Shown here: piece by piece, positions 1 through 8,661 of the stretch | Layout of the letters: each line of letters starts with the position of its first letter | Numbering within the stretch: the first letter of the stretch is position 1 | Assembly (NCBI RefSeq): GCF_015352985.1 | Contig: NZ_JACYXF010000048.1 | Coordinates: forward strand, 1-48,922 | Direction: 5' to 3' | DNA length: 48,922 nt | Origin: Noviherbaspirillum malthae | Lineage (GTDB): Bacteria > Pseudomonadota > Gammaproteobacteria > Burkholderiales > Burkholderiaceae_D | Made by a program: the position numbers and the translations under genes | The notes under the pieces: generated by a model | The model's input: the letters and a program-made list of their open reading frames with translations, nothing else | Database searches by the model: none | What the model was told of the DNA's origin: nothing

Positions 1-570
1 GACGACTCGCTGGCGCTGCGCCGCTCCTGCCGCGAAGGCGTGTGCGGCTCGGACGCGATGAACATCAACGGCAAGAACGGACTGGCCTGCACGACCAATC
101 TCAACGAGCTGACCGAGCCGATCGTGCTGCGGCCGCTGCCGGGACTGCCGGTGATCCGCGACCTGATCGTGGACATGACGCAGTTCTTCAAGCAGTACCA
201 CTCGATCAAGCCGTACCTGATCAACGAGACGATTCCGCCGGAGAAGGAGCGTCTGCAGACGCCGGCCGAGCGCGAGGAGCTCGACGGCCTGTACGAGTGC
301 ATCCTGTGCGCCTGCTGTTCGACGTCCTGCCCGTCGTTCTGGTGGAACCCGGACAAGTTCGTGGGGCCGGCGGGTCTGCTGCAGGCGTACCGCTTCATTG
401 CCGACAGCCGCGACCAGGCGACCAATGAGCGGCTGGACAACCTGGAAGATCCGTACCGGCTGTTCCGCTGCCATACCATCATGAACTGCGTCGATGTGTG
501 TCCGAAGGGCCTGAACCCGACACGCGCCATCGGCAAGATCAAGGAACTGATGGTGCGTCGTACGGTGTAA
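1..570 (+). CDS. sdhB: succinate dehydrogenase iron-sulfur subunit (5' partial)
   Basis: This is the C-terminal part of the iron-sulfur subunit of respiratory complex II, which passes electrons from the SdhA flavin to ubiquinone at the inner membrane. The reading frame is open from base 1, so the N-terminus lies outside the window. All three cluster-binding segments are visible: the rest of the [2Fe-2S] loop (SCREGVCGSDAM ... GLAC), the [4Fe-4S] motif CILCACCSTSCP, and the [3Fe-4S] segment CHTIMNCVDVCPKG. It ends with TAA and is followed by a strong hairpin terminator. From knowledge of the family, sdhE and gltA often follow sdhB in Burkholderiales; neither is here. The identity is very secure. 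Confidence 0.97.
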   Translation, partial: DDSLALRRSCREGVCGSDAMNINGKNGLACTTNLNELTEPIVLRPLPGLPVIRDLIVDMTQFFKQYHSIKPYLINETIPPEKERLQTPAEREELDGLYECILCACCSTSCPSFWWNPDKFVGPAGLLQAYRFIADSRDQATNERLDNLEDPYRLFRCHTIMNCVDVCPKGLNPTRAIGKIKELMVRRTV

Positions 571-1282
571 GGCCGTCGCGGCCGGAACAGGCCGCGCCGT
601 TGCAAGCACCTCGGCAGTGCGGGCCTTCGGGTCCCCACTGCCTTTTCATTTTTCCGTCCCGGCGCAGACCCTGGAGCTTGCACGTCCCTGCCCGGAAAGC
701 GCCTCCAACATTCAGGACATGGTAGCCGATTGCTGCCGTGTGTACTCTTCCTGCTCCTGAATAAACGCCTCCCTTGTCATGCGGATGGCTGCCGGAGAAT
801 GGACTTACAACCAACAAAAACCCTTCACCCGCGTCCAACCTGCTAACAAGTCAAGGTTAAAAGCTTGCATATATGGGATAAGCCGGGAAATTGGTCCATG
901 AACGCTCTCACGGCAGCATATAGAGCCGCTTTCGCACGCATACAGCACGGCATCCAAGTTCCAACAATGTTTATACGCAAGACCATGTAAGTTGCGCGGC
1001 AGTAAGCCGTCAACACTAGAGCGCTTTCGAACGCCCTAGTGCAATGCACCATTTTTTGGCGCATCTATTTCACTTACTCACGGTATTTCCGCTTGCTGCA
1101 GCGCAGCGAAATATTCACTCTTTAGTGGAACTTTGCCAATGCCGCGACCTCTACCCATGCTCCGCCAGCCTGTGAAGTCCGGCTTGTCAGCCCCCGGCTT
1201 TTTCCGTCCCGCAGGCGGCCTCTTCCTTGCCTACGGCATAACACGACCGTGCCCCTGCACAGTTTGAATAAGGATTACGAAC
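571..1282. other. gene-free stretch between sdhB and the phasin gene
   Basis: No convincing gene is seen here. Apart from the terminator it holds an imperfect hairpin at 1014-1041 (CACTAGAGCG / CGCCCTAGTG, one mismatch). Its left arm contains TA-GAGCGCTTTCG, the same 11 bases as the ends of the MITE at 17234-17330, so it may be a relic end of that element. A ribosome-binding site (AAGGA, about 1270) precedes the phasin gene. Confidence 0.5.
613..655 (+). terminator. Rho-independent terminator of the sdh operon
   Basis: GGCAGTG (613-619) pairs with CACTGCC (636-642), and the stem continues inward through GGG/CCC around a TTCG-type loop. The T-rich run TTTTCATTTTT follows directly. It lies about 45 bases after the sdhB stop, so the sdh transcript probably ends here. 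Confidence 0.85.
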
Positions 1283-1795
1283 ATGTTCAGCTTTCCATTC
1301 AACACCGACACTGCAGCCAATCGGAATAACATCGCTTCCCCGGCACCGTTCCTGGCCTTTACCAACCGCATGTTGAATGCTTCCCTGCAGCTGCAGGAAT
1401 TGAACCGCCAGGCTCTGCGCCGCCTGGTCGAGGAATCGGCGCTGGAAATGCAGAAGGCATTACAGGTCAGGACGCTGGCCGATGCCCAGTTGCTCGTCAG
1501 CGAGCATTCCAAATCGTCGGTGGAAAAATTCACCGGTTACTGGCAGAACGTCGGCAATATTGCATTGGAAACCTGGGGTTCGCCGCGCCGGGTAGTAGGC
1601 GCCGTGGAAGCATCCGTTTCCGCCCCCGCAATCGCGGCCGAGGCGGCGGTACCGGTCGCCGAAGCTTTCGTGGAACAGCCTGCCGTGATCACCAAGGCGC
1701 ATGAGACGGATGTTCATCCGTCGCCGCTGGTGGAAAAACTGGTGGCTTCCGTGGCCGTTGACCCGGAAAAGGCCGGCGGACGCACCAAGCATTAA
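1283..1795 (+). CDS. phasin family protein
   Basis: The protein has 170 residues. Phasins coat polyhydroxyalkanoate granules and control their number and size. The first 110 residues match the phasin pattern: an amphipathic, helix-forming region rich in A, L, Q and E with no signal peptide, including the stretch LNRQALRRLVEESALEMQKAL and a SVEKFTGYW segment. The tail is rich in A, V, P and E and probably disordered. AAGGA stands upstream at good spacing. A broken phasin-like gene (24945-25217) and a PHB-depolymerase-type gene (26465-27547) in the same window fit a PHB-storing organism. The family call is fairly sure; the exact paralogue is not. Confidence 0.8.
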   Translation: MFSFPFNTDTAANRNNIASPAPFLAFTNRMLNASLQLQELNRQALRRLVEESALEMQKALQVRTLADAQLLVSEHSKSSVEKFTGYWQNVGNIALETWGSPRRVVGAVEASVSAPAIAAEAAVPVAEAFVEQPAVITKAHETDVHPSPLVEKLVASVAVDPEKAGGRTKH

Positions 1796-2139
1796 TCCGA
1801 TGCACACGGGCTGCGGCTTCCCGCAGTCCGCTCCCGTTCTCTTCAGCCTTCCCTGGTCTTCAGCAGCCCTCTCCTGGCGCTGCAGGCATGCGCAACGCAT
1901 GCGGCTACTTTCTTCCGCAGTTTCCGCTCCAGTTCCAACTTGATATCGTCATTGCCTGCATTGACGGCATAGCGGAAATACCCCTTCCTGCACGCTCCGA
2001 AAATACCGGGAGCATGGATCGTCAGATTTCTGCACAAACCGGGCTTTCTTCGCCTTTTCCTTCGATGGCACTCTCCCGTCGCGCCGCAGAATATCGCTTT
2101 CATACACGCAGGCGGGCGCTGAAGCCTCCAAATCTTTCC
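1796..2139. other. gene-free stretch before the deacetylase gene
   Basis: The deacetylase frame is open through most of this stretch (from 1888), but the translated extension has no signal-peptide or domain character. A short hairpin follows the phasin stop (CTGCGG/CCGCAG near 1810-1828) without a T-run, so it is only a weak terminator candidate. Confidence 0.4.
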
Positions 2140-3999
2140 ATGATGTCTACCTTGCGCCGGCTCCTTCCCCTGCTGGTTCTGTCGGCAATCGGCTTCGGCA
2201 TTTATCTGGGTGCAAAGCACCTGACGACGTTCCGCTTCGAAGGCTGGAACGGCCCGCAAGAGGAAAGCCGGATGGCTGCAGCAGTGAACGCCGACATGTC
2301 CGGCTATTCGAAAGGCGGCAGGCATGCAGTGGCGGTGCTGGTCACGGACACCGCTTCCGACTGGCTGGGGCTGGCGCATGGACTCAAGACCATCGGTGTT
2401 CCCTTCATCCTGACGCGCGATGTCGAACAGGCCATCTCGCACAAGATGGTGCTGGTGTATCCCGCCATGTCGGGGAAGCTGCTGAGCGGCGATGCATTGC
2501 GCGCGCTCGCAGCCCATCCGCGCAACGGCGGAACGCTGGTCGGTTTCGAGATTCTCGGCGGGGGTATGAATGAAGTCTTCGGCTTCGGCGAGTTCTCCGC
2601 CAGCCGCAACCGCAAATCCATGCGCTTCGCAGCCGCATCGTCCGGCACAAGCGTCCTGCCCGACGCCGACGATGCCGAAGTGTCGCTGTCCGGTCCGTCG
2701 GGCGGCGTGCCGTCTTACGCATTTTCGCCGACGACAGGAAAGCCGGCTGCGCTGTACGACGACGGACTTGCCGCCGCGGTGCAGCGGGAGCATGCCGGCG
2801 GCGGCAAGACGGTCGCATTCGGCGTCGACCTCGGCGCCTATATCGCGAAAGCCTATAACGGCCGGCAGGATCTCGGCCGCCGATACATCAACGCCTACGA
2901 ACCCGGCGTCGACACGTTTCTTCGCATCTTGCGCGGCATGTACCGCGCCGCCGAACCGATGGCGGTGACGCTGGACACCGTGCCCTTCGGGAAATCGGCA
3001 TCGGTGATCATCACTCACGATGTCGATTACACCCGCTCCATCGAAAACGCCGTCCGCTATGCCGAATTCGAACGCGCGCAGGGCATCGTCGCCACCTACT
3101 TCATCCAGACCAAGTATGTGCGTGACTGGAACGACGACATCTTTTTCAATCAGCACGGTGCGGAGCTGACGCGGCAGCTGGCCGGCATGGGCATGGAGAT
3201 CGCCAGCCATTCGGTGTCGCACTCGCGCGTCTTCTCCCGCTTTCCTCTCGGCGACGGCAAGGAGCGCTATCCCGATTACACGCCGCGCGTGACAGGCAAG
3301 GAGGAGGCCAAAGGCGGAAGTCTGCTCGGCGAGCTGAGGGTCAGCCGCTTCCTGCTTCAGCAGGCGGCACCGGGCTCGGCGGTGGAAAGCTTCCGTCCGG
3401 GCCACCTGGAGTATCCGTTCGACCTGCCGCAGGCGCTGCAGGCCACCGGCTACCGCTTCAGCTCTTCCATCAGCAGCGGCACTGCATTGAGCCATCTCCC
3501 TTTCCGCCTCAATCATGGGCGCGCCAACAGCGCCGAGACCAGCATCTACGAATTCCCGATCACGATCGAGGATGAACTGCAAAGGCCGATGACCGGGCGC
3601 ATCGGCGCCGCAGCTGCGGTGCTCGACAGGCTGGCCAGATACGGCGGCAGCTGCGTCGTGCTGATCCATCCCGATGTCTTCGATGACAAGCTGGAATTTC
3701 TCAAGGGCTTCGTCGCCGACGCAAAGGCGAAGAAGGTGTGGTTCGGAACACTGAGCGGGTTCGGCAGGTGGTGGTCCGCGCGCGACAAGGTCGGCATGGA
3801 TGTCAGGCGCTCGGGATCGCGAATGGAGCTTGAGCTGCAGTTCGAAGAGGCCGTCTCCGGCTTGTCGGTGCAGGTGCCGCGCGGATGGACGCTGGCCGAT
3901 GACGGCAAGAGCGATTCCGACGTACGGCAGGATGGGAACCAGGTGACGCTAAGCCATGGACCCGGCAGCCTGCAACTGGTGTTTGAAGCGGCGCGCTGA
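2140..3999 (+). CDS. membrane-anchored polysaccharide deacetylase (NodB homology)
   Basis: The protein has about 619 residues. The N-terminus (MMSTLRRLLPLLVLSAIGFG) is a signal anchor, which places the rest in the periplasm. Residues from about 50 to 270 form a domain I do not recognise. The NodB-like catalytic domain follows: HDVD at 293-296 supplies the catalytic and metal Asp, HSVSHS supplies the metal His pair, and RPGHLEYP and VVLIHPD correspond to later family motifs. NodB-type enzymes remove N- or O-acetyl groups from polysaccharides. The tail resembles a beta-sandwich. The frame stays open upstream to 1888, but the start at 2140/2143 gives the natural membrane anchor. The substrate is unknown and no exopolysaccharide genes are adjacent. 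Confidence 0.8.
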   Translation: MMSTLRRLLPLLVLSAIGFGIYLGAKHLTTFRFEGWNGPQEESRMAAAVNADMSGYSKGGRHAVAVLVTDTASDWLGLAHGLKTIGVPFILTRDVEQAISHKMVLVYPAMSGKLLSGDALRALAAHPRNGGTLVGFEILGGGMNEVFGFGEFSASRNRKSMRFAAASSGTSVLPDADDAEVSLSGPSGGVPSYAFSPTTGKPAALYDDGLAAAVQREHAGGGKTVAFGVDLGAYIAKAYNGRQDLGRRYINAYEPGVDTFLRILRGMYRAAEPMAVTLDTVPFGKSASVIITHDVDYTRSIENAVRYAEFERAQGIVATYFIQTKYVRDWNDDIFFNQHGAELTRQLAGMGMEIASHSVSHSRVFSRFPLGDGKERYPDYTPRVTGKEEAKGGSLLGELRVSRFLLQQAAPGSAVESFRPGHLEYPFDLPQALQATGYRFSSSISSGTALSHLPFRLNHGRANSAETSIYEFPITIEDELQRPMTGRIGAAAAVLDRLARYGGSCVVLIHPDVFDDKLEFLKGFVADAKAKKVWFGTLSGFGRWWSARDKVGMDVRRSGSRMELELQFEEAVSGLSVQVPRGWTLADDGKSDSDVRQDGNQVTLSHGPGSLQLVFEAAR

Positions 4000-4117
4000 T
4001 CCGGCTCCGATATGACCATTCGACAGCAGGAGCCGCAGCGCGGCTTCTGTTATGCTTTCGGCCTTTTCCGCGATTCGCGGACTACGGCTGATCAACGTTT
4101 TGCGGGAGACATTCGGC

Positions 4118-4750
4118 ATGAGCATGCACACTTGGTGGCTGTTCGTCATGATGACATTCGTCGTTTCGGCGACGCCGGGACCCAACATGATCCTGGTAAT
4201 GAGCCACAGCGCGCGTCACGGCTTGCGTGCGGCGCTGGCCACCATGGCCGGCTGCATGACCGCGTTGCTGGCGATGATGAGCCTGTCGGCAGCGGGATTG
4301 GGCGCCTTGCTGCAGGCATTTCCTTCGGTGTTCGATGCGCTGCGCTGGGCAGGCGCGGCCTATCTTGCCTATCTCGGCATCAAGAGCTGGCGCACTCCGG
4401 TAAGGGAAGACGCCGCGCAGGTCGAAGCCGAGCCGGCGGGCAAGCCCTCAAATACCGGATATCTGTATCGCCAGGGCCTGTTCGTCGCCGCCAGCAATCC
4501 CAAGGCGATCCTGTTCGCGGCCGCATTCTTCCCGCAGTTCATTCAGCCGGAACTGCCGCAGATGCCGCAGTTCGGCATCCTGCTGGCGACCTTTGCCGTC
4601 ATCGAAGTGAGCTGGTACCTGGTGTACGCCTGCAGCGGTCGACAGCTTGCCGCCTATCTGCGCCGCGCGCCGGTGCTCAGGGTCTTCAATCGGGTCACGG
4701 GCGGCGTATTCGTCGGCTTCGCGGCGCTGATGGCGGCTGCTCGGCATTGA
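4118..4750 (+). CDS. LysE/RhtB family amino-acid exporter
   Basis: The protein has 210 residues and about six hydrophobic segments. It shows the family hallmark near the N-terminus, a VSATPGPNMILVMSHSARHG segment like the conserved P-G-P-N motif of LysE/RhtB translocators, and SNPKAILFAAAFFPQF in the second half. The family exports amino acids or derivatives across the inner membrane. I chose the ATG at 4118 because GGGAG lies upstream and MSMHTWWLF starts the first membrane helix; the frame is open to 4052. It converges on hcp. The substrate cannot be told from sequence. Confidence 0.88.
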   Translation: MSMHTWWLFVMMTFVVSATPGPNMILVMSHSARHGLRAALATMAGCMTALLAMMSLSAAGLGALLQAFPSVFDALRWAGAAYLAYLGIKSWRTPVREDAAQVEAEPAGKPSNTGYLYRQGLFVAASNPKAILFAAAFFPQFIQPELPQMPQFGILLATFAVIEVSWYLVYACSGRQLAAYLRRAPVLRVFNRVTGGVFVGFAALMAAARH

Positions 4751-4795
4751 TTTTCATTCTTTGCTGTCGCACTGATCATTCCCGTCCTTGTAGGC

Positions 4796-4927
4796 CTTCT
4801 CGCGCAGGCGGGCGCAGGAAAGCTTACGCTTGCGGGAGAAGGGCAAGCGTGCTGCCTTGCTGCCGCCTCGATCGATACCGTCTCTGCCGCCCCTCTCCCG
4901 CGGGCGGGGGTGAAAGCGGCATTGAAG
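4796..4927. repeat. intergenic palindromic repeats between lysE-type gene and hcp
   Basis: This stretch lies between two convergent genes. It contains a perfect 8-bp stem ACGCTTGC (4826-4833) / GCAAGCGT (4843-4850) and a second imperfect palindrome around CCCTCTCCCGCGGGCGGGGG (4891-4910). The second resembles dispersed CTCTCCCGC/GCGGGAGAG intergenic repeats of GC-rich proteobacteria. Either hairpin could also end transcripts from both sides, although no T-run follows. Confidence 0.5.
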
Positions 4928-5002
4928 CCGCAGAAGACATTGCCTCCTCTGCCTCAATCTGCCTGGCAGCCCAGGACTCGGCGTGCATGCGATGTGGACC
5001 CA

Positions 5003-5470
5003 TCACCCGACCGCAACCCAACTAAACGGCACCCATCCCCCCTTCCGCCCTCCTGTTGCAGCCTGCGCCGCATACTCATACGTCACCTTCTGGAACGAGA
5101 ACGTTACCAATTCCTCCGGCATTTCACGCGCGGCGTCATGCATCAGTTCGACATTCGTCAGCCGCACCTTCTCGAACCTGATCGTCGCATACAGCTGCGC
5201 GGGCGCGCCGGCCCTGCGCATGGACAACAGGGCGCTGGGCACTTCCTTGCCGCCGACGCAGCGCGCCATCAATGCCGGCGACGCCGTATCGATCAGGTGC
5301 GAAAAGCGGAACTCGCGCACATCCCCCCTGCCCGTGCCCTTGCCCGACAAGCCTTGTTCGGCGCGCCAGTTGACGCCCCAGTTCCAGCCGGTGACCATGA
5401 TCGCGCCCTTGTATTCGGCGTCCTCGGACTCGCCGCTGATCTGATCGAACTGAATGAAACAATCGGCCAT
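5003..5470 (-). CDS. hcp: type VI secretion tube protein Hcp
   Basis: The protein has 155 residues, normal for Hcp. Hexameric rings of Hcp stack into the inner tube that is pushed out with the VgrG tip when the sheath contracts. The start MADCFIQFDQISGES, a central AIMVTGWNWGVN and the C-terminal ELVTFSFQKVTYEY are the typical Hcp1-family blocks. There is no effector extension. It is the last gene of the minus arm, 37 bases after tssC. Confidence 0.95.
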   Translation of the reverse strand: MADCFIQFDQISGESEDAEYKGAIMVTGWNWGVNWRAEQGLSGKGTGRGDVREFRFSHLIDTASPALMARCVGGKEVPSALLSMRRAGAPAQLYATIRFEKVRLTNVELMHDAAREMPEELVTFSFQKVTYEYAAQAATGGRKGGWVPFSWVAVG

Positions 5471-5507
5471 CGCGGCCTCGCTATTCGCTAAGAGACGTTA
5501 AAGGACA

Positions 5508-6992
5508 TCACGCCGCCTTCTGCGATGGCAGCTTGGACACCAGTCTCAGCGACACCGTCAGTCCCTCCAGCTGATAGTGAGGCCGCAGGAAGAACTTCGA
5601 CGAGTAATAACCGGGATTGCCTTCCACATCTTCCACCACCACCTCGGCCGAGGCCAGCGGACGCCGCGCCTTGGTCTCATCGGATGAAATCGAAGGATCG
5701 CCGTCGACATACTGCATGATCCAGTCGTTGAGCCAGCGCTGCATGTCGCTGCGCTCCTTGAAGGTACCCACCTTGTCGCGCACCATGCACTTCAGGTAAT
5801 GCGCAAAACGGCACACCGCGAACAGGTAAGGCAGGCGCGCGCCGAGATTGGCATTGGCGGTGGCATCCGGGTCTTCATACTCGGCCGGTTTGTGCAGCGA
5901 CTGCGCGCCGACGAAGGCGGCGAAGTCGGAATTCTTCCTGTGCACCAGCGGCATGAAGCCGTTCTTCGCCAGTTCGGCTTCGCGCCGGTCGGACACGGCA
6001 ATCTCCGTCGGGCACTTCATGTCGACGCCGCCGTCATCGGTCGGAAAGGTATGCACCGGCAACCCTGCCACCGCGCCGCCGGACTCGATGCCGCGGATCT
6101 GCGTGCACCAGCCGTACTGCTTGAAGGCGCGGGTAATGTTGGTGGCCATCGCATAGGCGGAATTGGCCCAGGTATAGCGGCTGTGGTCGCCGCCGGCCGT
6201 GTCTTCCTCGAAGGCGAAGTCGTCCAGCGGTTCGGTTTTCTGGCCATACGGCAGGCGGGCAAGGAAGCGCGGCATCGCCAGGCCGATGTACTGCGAATCC
6301 TCGGAGTCGCGCAGCGAGCGCCAGGCTGCGTATTCGGGCGTCTGGAAAATCTTGGTCAGGTCGCGCGGGTTCGAGAGCTCCTGCCAGGAATCCATCTGCA
6401 TCACCGACGGCGATGCACCGGCAATGAACGGACAATGCGCGGCCGAAGCTACCTTGGCGAGTTCCGACAGCATCTCCACATCCTGCGGCGCATGGTCGAA
6501 ATGGTAATCGCCGACCAGGCAGCCGAAGGGTTCGCCGCCGAACTGTCCGTACTCGGCTTCATAGATCTGCTTGAACAGCGGGCTCTGGTCCCAGTTGGTG
6601 CCCTTGTAGCGCTTGAGCGTCTTCTGCAGTTCAGGCTTGGCGATGTTCATGACCCGGATCTTGAGCATCTCGTCGGTCTCGGTATTGTTGACGAGATAGT
6701 GCAGCCCGCGCCACGCGCCTTCGAGCTTCTGCACATCGGGATGATGCAGGATCAGGTTCATCTGCTGCGACAGTTTCATGTCGAGCGAAGCGATGATGTC
6801 CTGGATGGTATCGACGGCGTCGCGGTCGACCAGCTGCGTCGTCTCCAGCGCCTGCTGCGCCAGCGTCTTGACCGCATCCTCGACGGCGCTGCGCGCCTCG
6901 TCGGTCTTGGGCTTGAATTCCTTGTTGAGCAGCCGCGCGAAGTCGTCGAATTGCACCGGGCCGCTCAGGCCTTCGGTTTGCAGTTCTGCCAT
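5508..6992 (-). CDS. tssC: type VI secretion contractile sheath large subunit TssC (VipB)
   Basis: The protein has 494 residues, the usual length. With TssB it builds the contractile sheath around the Hcp tube in the cytoplasm. Family blocks include VQKLEGAWRGLHYLVNNTETD near residue 90, YGQFGGEPFGCLVGDYHFDH in the middle, and FFLRPHYQLEGLTVSLRLVSKLP at the C-terminus, a strand that interlocks with neighbouring subunits. AAGGAG precedes the ATG. It lies between tssB and hcp in the same operon and looks intact. Confidence 0.97.
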   Translation of the reverse strand: MAELQTEGLSGPVQFDDFARLLNKEFKPKTDEARSAVEDAVKTLAQQALETTQLVDRDAVDTIQDIIASLDMKLSQQMNLILHHPDVQKLEGAWRGLHYLVNNTETDEMLKIRVMNIAKPELQKTLKRYKGTNWDQSPLFKQIYEAEYGQFGGEPFGCLVGDYHFDHAPQDVEMLSELAKVASAAHCPFIAGASPSVMQMDSWQELSNPRDLTKIFQTPEYAAWRSLRDSEDSQYIGLAMPRFLARLPYGQKTEPLDDFAFEEDTAGGDHSRYTWANSAYAMATNITRAFKQYGWCTQIRGIESGGAVAGLPVHTFPTDDGGVDMKCPTEIAVSDRREAELAKNGFMPLVHRKNSDFAAFVGAQSLHKPAEYEDPDATANANLGARLPYLFAVCRFAHYLKCMVRDKVGTFKERSDMQRWLNDWIMQYVDGDPSISSDETKARRPLASAEVVVEDVEGNPGYYSSKFFLRPHYQLEGLTVSLRLVSKLPSQKAA

Positions 6993-7047
6993 GTTGGTCT
7001 CCTTGGAACGGGTTCAATGGCGCAGGATGGCTAGGCCTAATCCATGC

Positions 7048-7548
7048 TCAATTCGGCAGCTCCGGCTTGGGGCTGGCCGCGAGCGACTGCAGCAGCTCGG
7101 GATCTTTCAGGACCTTCTCTATCAGCTCCTCGGCGCCGGTCTTGCCATCCATGTAAGTGATCAGGTTGCTCAGCTGCTGGCGCGCTTCCAGCAGCTTGCG
7201 CAGCGGCTCGATCTTGCGCGCCATTGCACCGGGGGAAAAATCGTCCATGCTGTCGAAGGTCATCTCGACCTGCATCTCGCCCTGCCCCGTCAGCGCATTC
7301 GGCACGGTGATCTGCACGCGCGGCTTCATGGCCTTCATGCGCGCATCGAAATTGTCGACGTCGATCTCGACGAAACTGCGCTCGGCCACCGGCGGCAGCG
7401 GCTCGGCCGGCTTGCCGGCGAGATCGGCCATCACGCCCATGACGAAGGGCAGCTGCACCTTCTTCTGCGAACCGAACACTTCGACGTCGTATTCGATCTG
7501 GACGCGCGGCGCGCGGTTGCGGGCAATGAATTTCTGTCCTTGTGCCAT
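7048..7548 (-). CDS. tssB: type VI secretion contractile sheath small subunit TssB (VipA)
   Basis: The protein has 166 residues. It is the partner of TssC in the sheath and carries the long helix that contacts it. The segment VQIEYDVEVFGSQKKVQLPFVMGVMADL is the family's N-terminal signature, and the C-terminus has LEARQQLSNLITYMDGK. A strong GAGGAG ribosome-binding site stands before the ATG. It is 55 bases upstream of tssC and 51 bases downstream of tssA in the minus-strand operon. Confidence 0.97.
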   Translation of the reverse strand: MAQGQKFIARNRAPRVQIEYDVEVFGSQKKVQLPFVMGVMADLAGKPAEPLPPVAERSFVEIDVDNFDARMKAMKPRVQITVPNALTGQGEMQVEMTFDSMDDFSPGAMARKIEPLRKLLEARQQLSNLITYMDGKTGAEELIEKVLKDPELLQSLAASPKPELPN

Positions 7549-7599
7549 GATGCCTCCTCAGGGTTGCAGGTTCACGCTGCCGGATTTGCGCCGGCCTTC

Positions 7600-8661
7600 C
7601 TACTCAGGCCTCGGCCCGGCCACCAGGTCCACCGACGAGATCGCATCCGGCGCGATGTCGCGCACGATGTCGTAGAAGCTCATGGTGGCAAGGCGCTGTG
7701 CGCGGCGCAGCAGCAGCGGCGCGGGGTTGGTGGGTTCGTTCTTTTCGAAATACAGGCAGATGAGATCGAGCATGCGCGCCGCATCCTGGCTCGAACGGAT
7801 CTCGCCGACCGGCTGCACGGCGGAAGCGCTGCGCTGCGCGGGCGCAGACTGCATGGCAACGGCCTCGCCTTGCCCGCTCTGTTCTCCATGTTCGCCTTGC
7901 ATGTCCGACGGCTCCGATGCAAGGTGTCCATCCGCAGTGAAATTCTTCAAGAAATCGGCCAGCGGCTTCAGGCGCGCGACGAGCGGCTGCAGATCGGGCG
8001 CACGCTCGGCGCCGATCAGATCGGACAGCCATTTTTGCAGGCTGCGGGCCGAGTCTATTGCATGCTGTGCATGGTTCTCGCTCAGCCGTCCTTCATTGCG
8101 TGCCGCATTCGCAATTGCTTCGATGTCGGCGAGGCCGAGGGTGCGCTGTTCGCCCTCATGCGCAAGCAGGCCGAGCGCAATTTCCAGCTGCCGCACCGTG
8201 CAGCTGCCCATGCCGCGAACGGACAGGAACACGCTGTCGCGCAAGTCGGCCAGCAAGCCTTCACGGTCCGCCAGCGGCGCCAGCGCATTCATGCGCAGGG
8301 TGGGATCGTTGTCGTCGGTCTCGTCCAGCGTCGGATAGACGTGGTCCCACATTTCGCGGCACAGGCGGTCGATCAGCTGCAGTCCCGCGGCCAGGCCGGG
8401 GAGTCCCTGCAGATGCGTCCAGGCGCGTGCGAGCGCGCAGGCCACCCGCAGGTCGCGCGTGCGTGACGACAGTTTCTGCGCCTGCTCCTGCACCTCCTTC
8501 CAGTCCGGCGGCTCGGCGGGGATCACGGTGTCGCCGTACTGCCGCTCCGACCTGCCCTTCTGAGCCAGTTCCAGCGCAAGGAAGTCCGGGTCGTATTCCA
8601 GATCGGCACCTGCGGGGCTGGCGGAGTCCAGTGCATTGCAGAACTGTTCTACATCGATCAA
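7600..8661 (-). CDS. tssA: type VI secretion protein TssA
   Basis: The protein has 353 residues. TssA links baseplate and membrane complex assembly and primes or caps the growing sheath and tube. The N-terminal ImpA-type domain is visible (PAGADLEYDPDFLALE ... RDLRVACALARAWTHLQGLPGL ... MWDHVYPTLDETDDNDPTLR). The C-terminus keeps the short-TssA signature LATMSFYDIVRDIAPDAISSVDLVAG. The start is a TTG with a strong AGGAGG at ideal spacing; no in-frame ATG lies nearby. It heads the minus operon tssA-tssB-tssC-hcp, divergent from tagJ. Confidence 0.94.
   Translation of the reverse strand: MIDVEQFCNALDSASPAGADLEYDPDFLALELAQKGRSERQYGDTVIPAEPPDWKEVQEQAQKLSSRTRDLRVACALARAWTHLQGLPGLAAGLQLIDRLCREMWDHVYPTLDETDDNDPTLRMNALAPLADREGLLADLRDSVFLSVRGMGSCTVRQLEIALGLLAHEGEQRTLGLADIEAIANAARNEGRLSENHAQHAIDSARSLQKWLSDLIGAERAPDLQPLVARLKPLADFLKNFTADGHLASEPSDMQGEHGEQSGQGEAVAMQSAPAQRSASAVQPVGEIRSSQDAARMLDLICLYFEKNEPTNPAPLLLRRAQRLATMSFYDIVRDIAPDAISSVDLVAGPRPE

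Noticed and set aside
1843..3669. 608-codon open frame on the minus strand opposite the polysaccharide deacetylase gene
   Set aside because: It is rich in R, H, A and G with no domain, and mirrors a well-supported gene on the other strand; typical antisense shadow in GC-rich DNA.
5799..8466. Long plus-strand frames across tssC, tssB and tssA (411 and 562 codons)
   Set aside because: They lie opposite conserved T6SS genes, with R/H/Q-rich translations and no motif.
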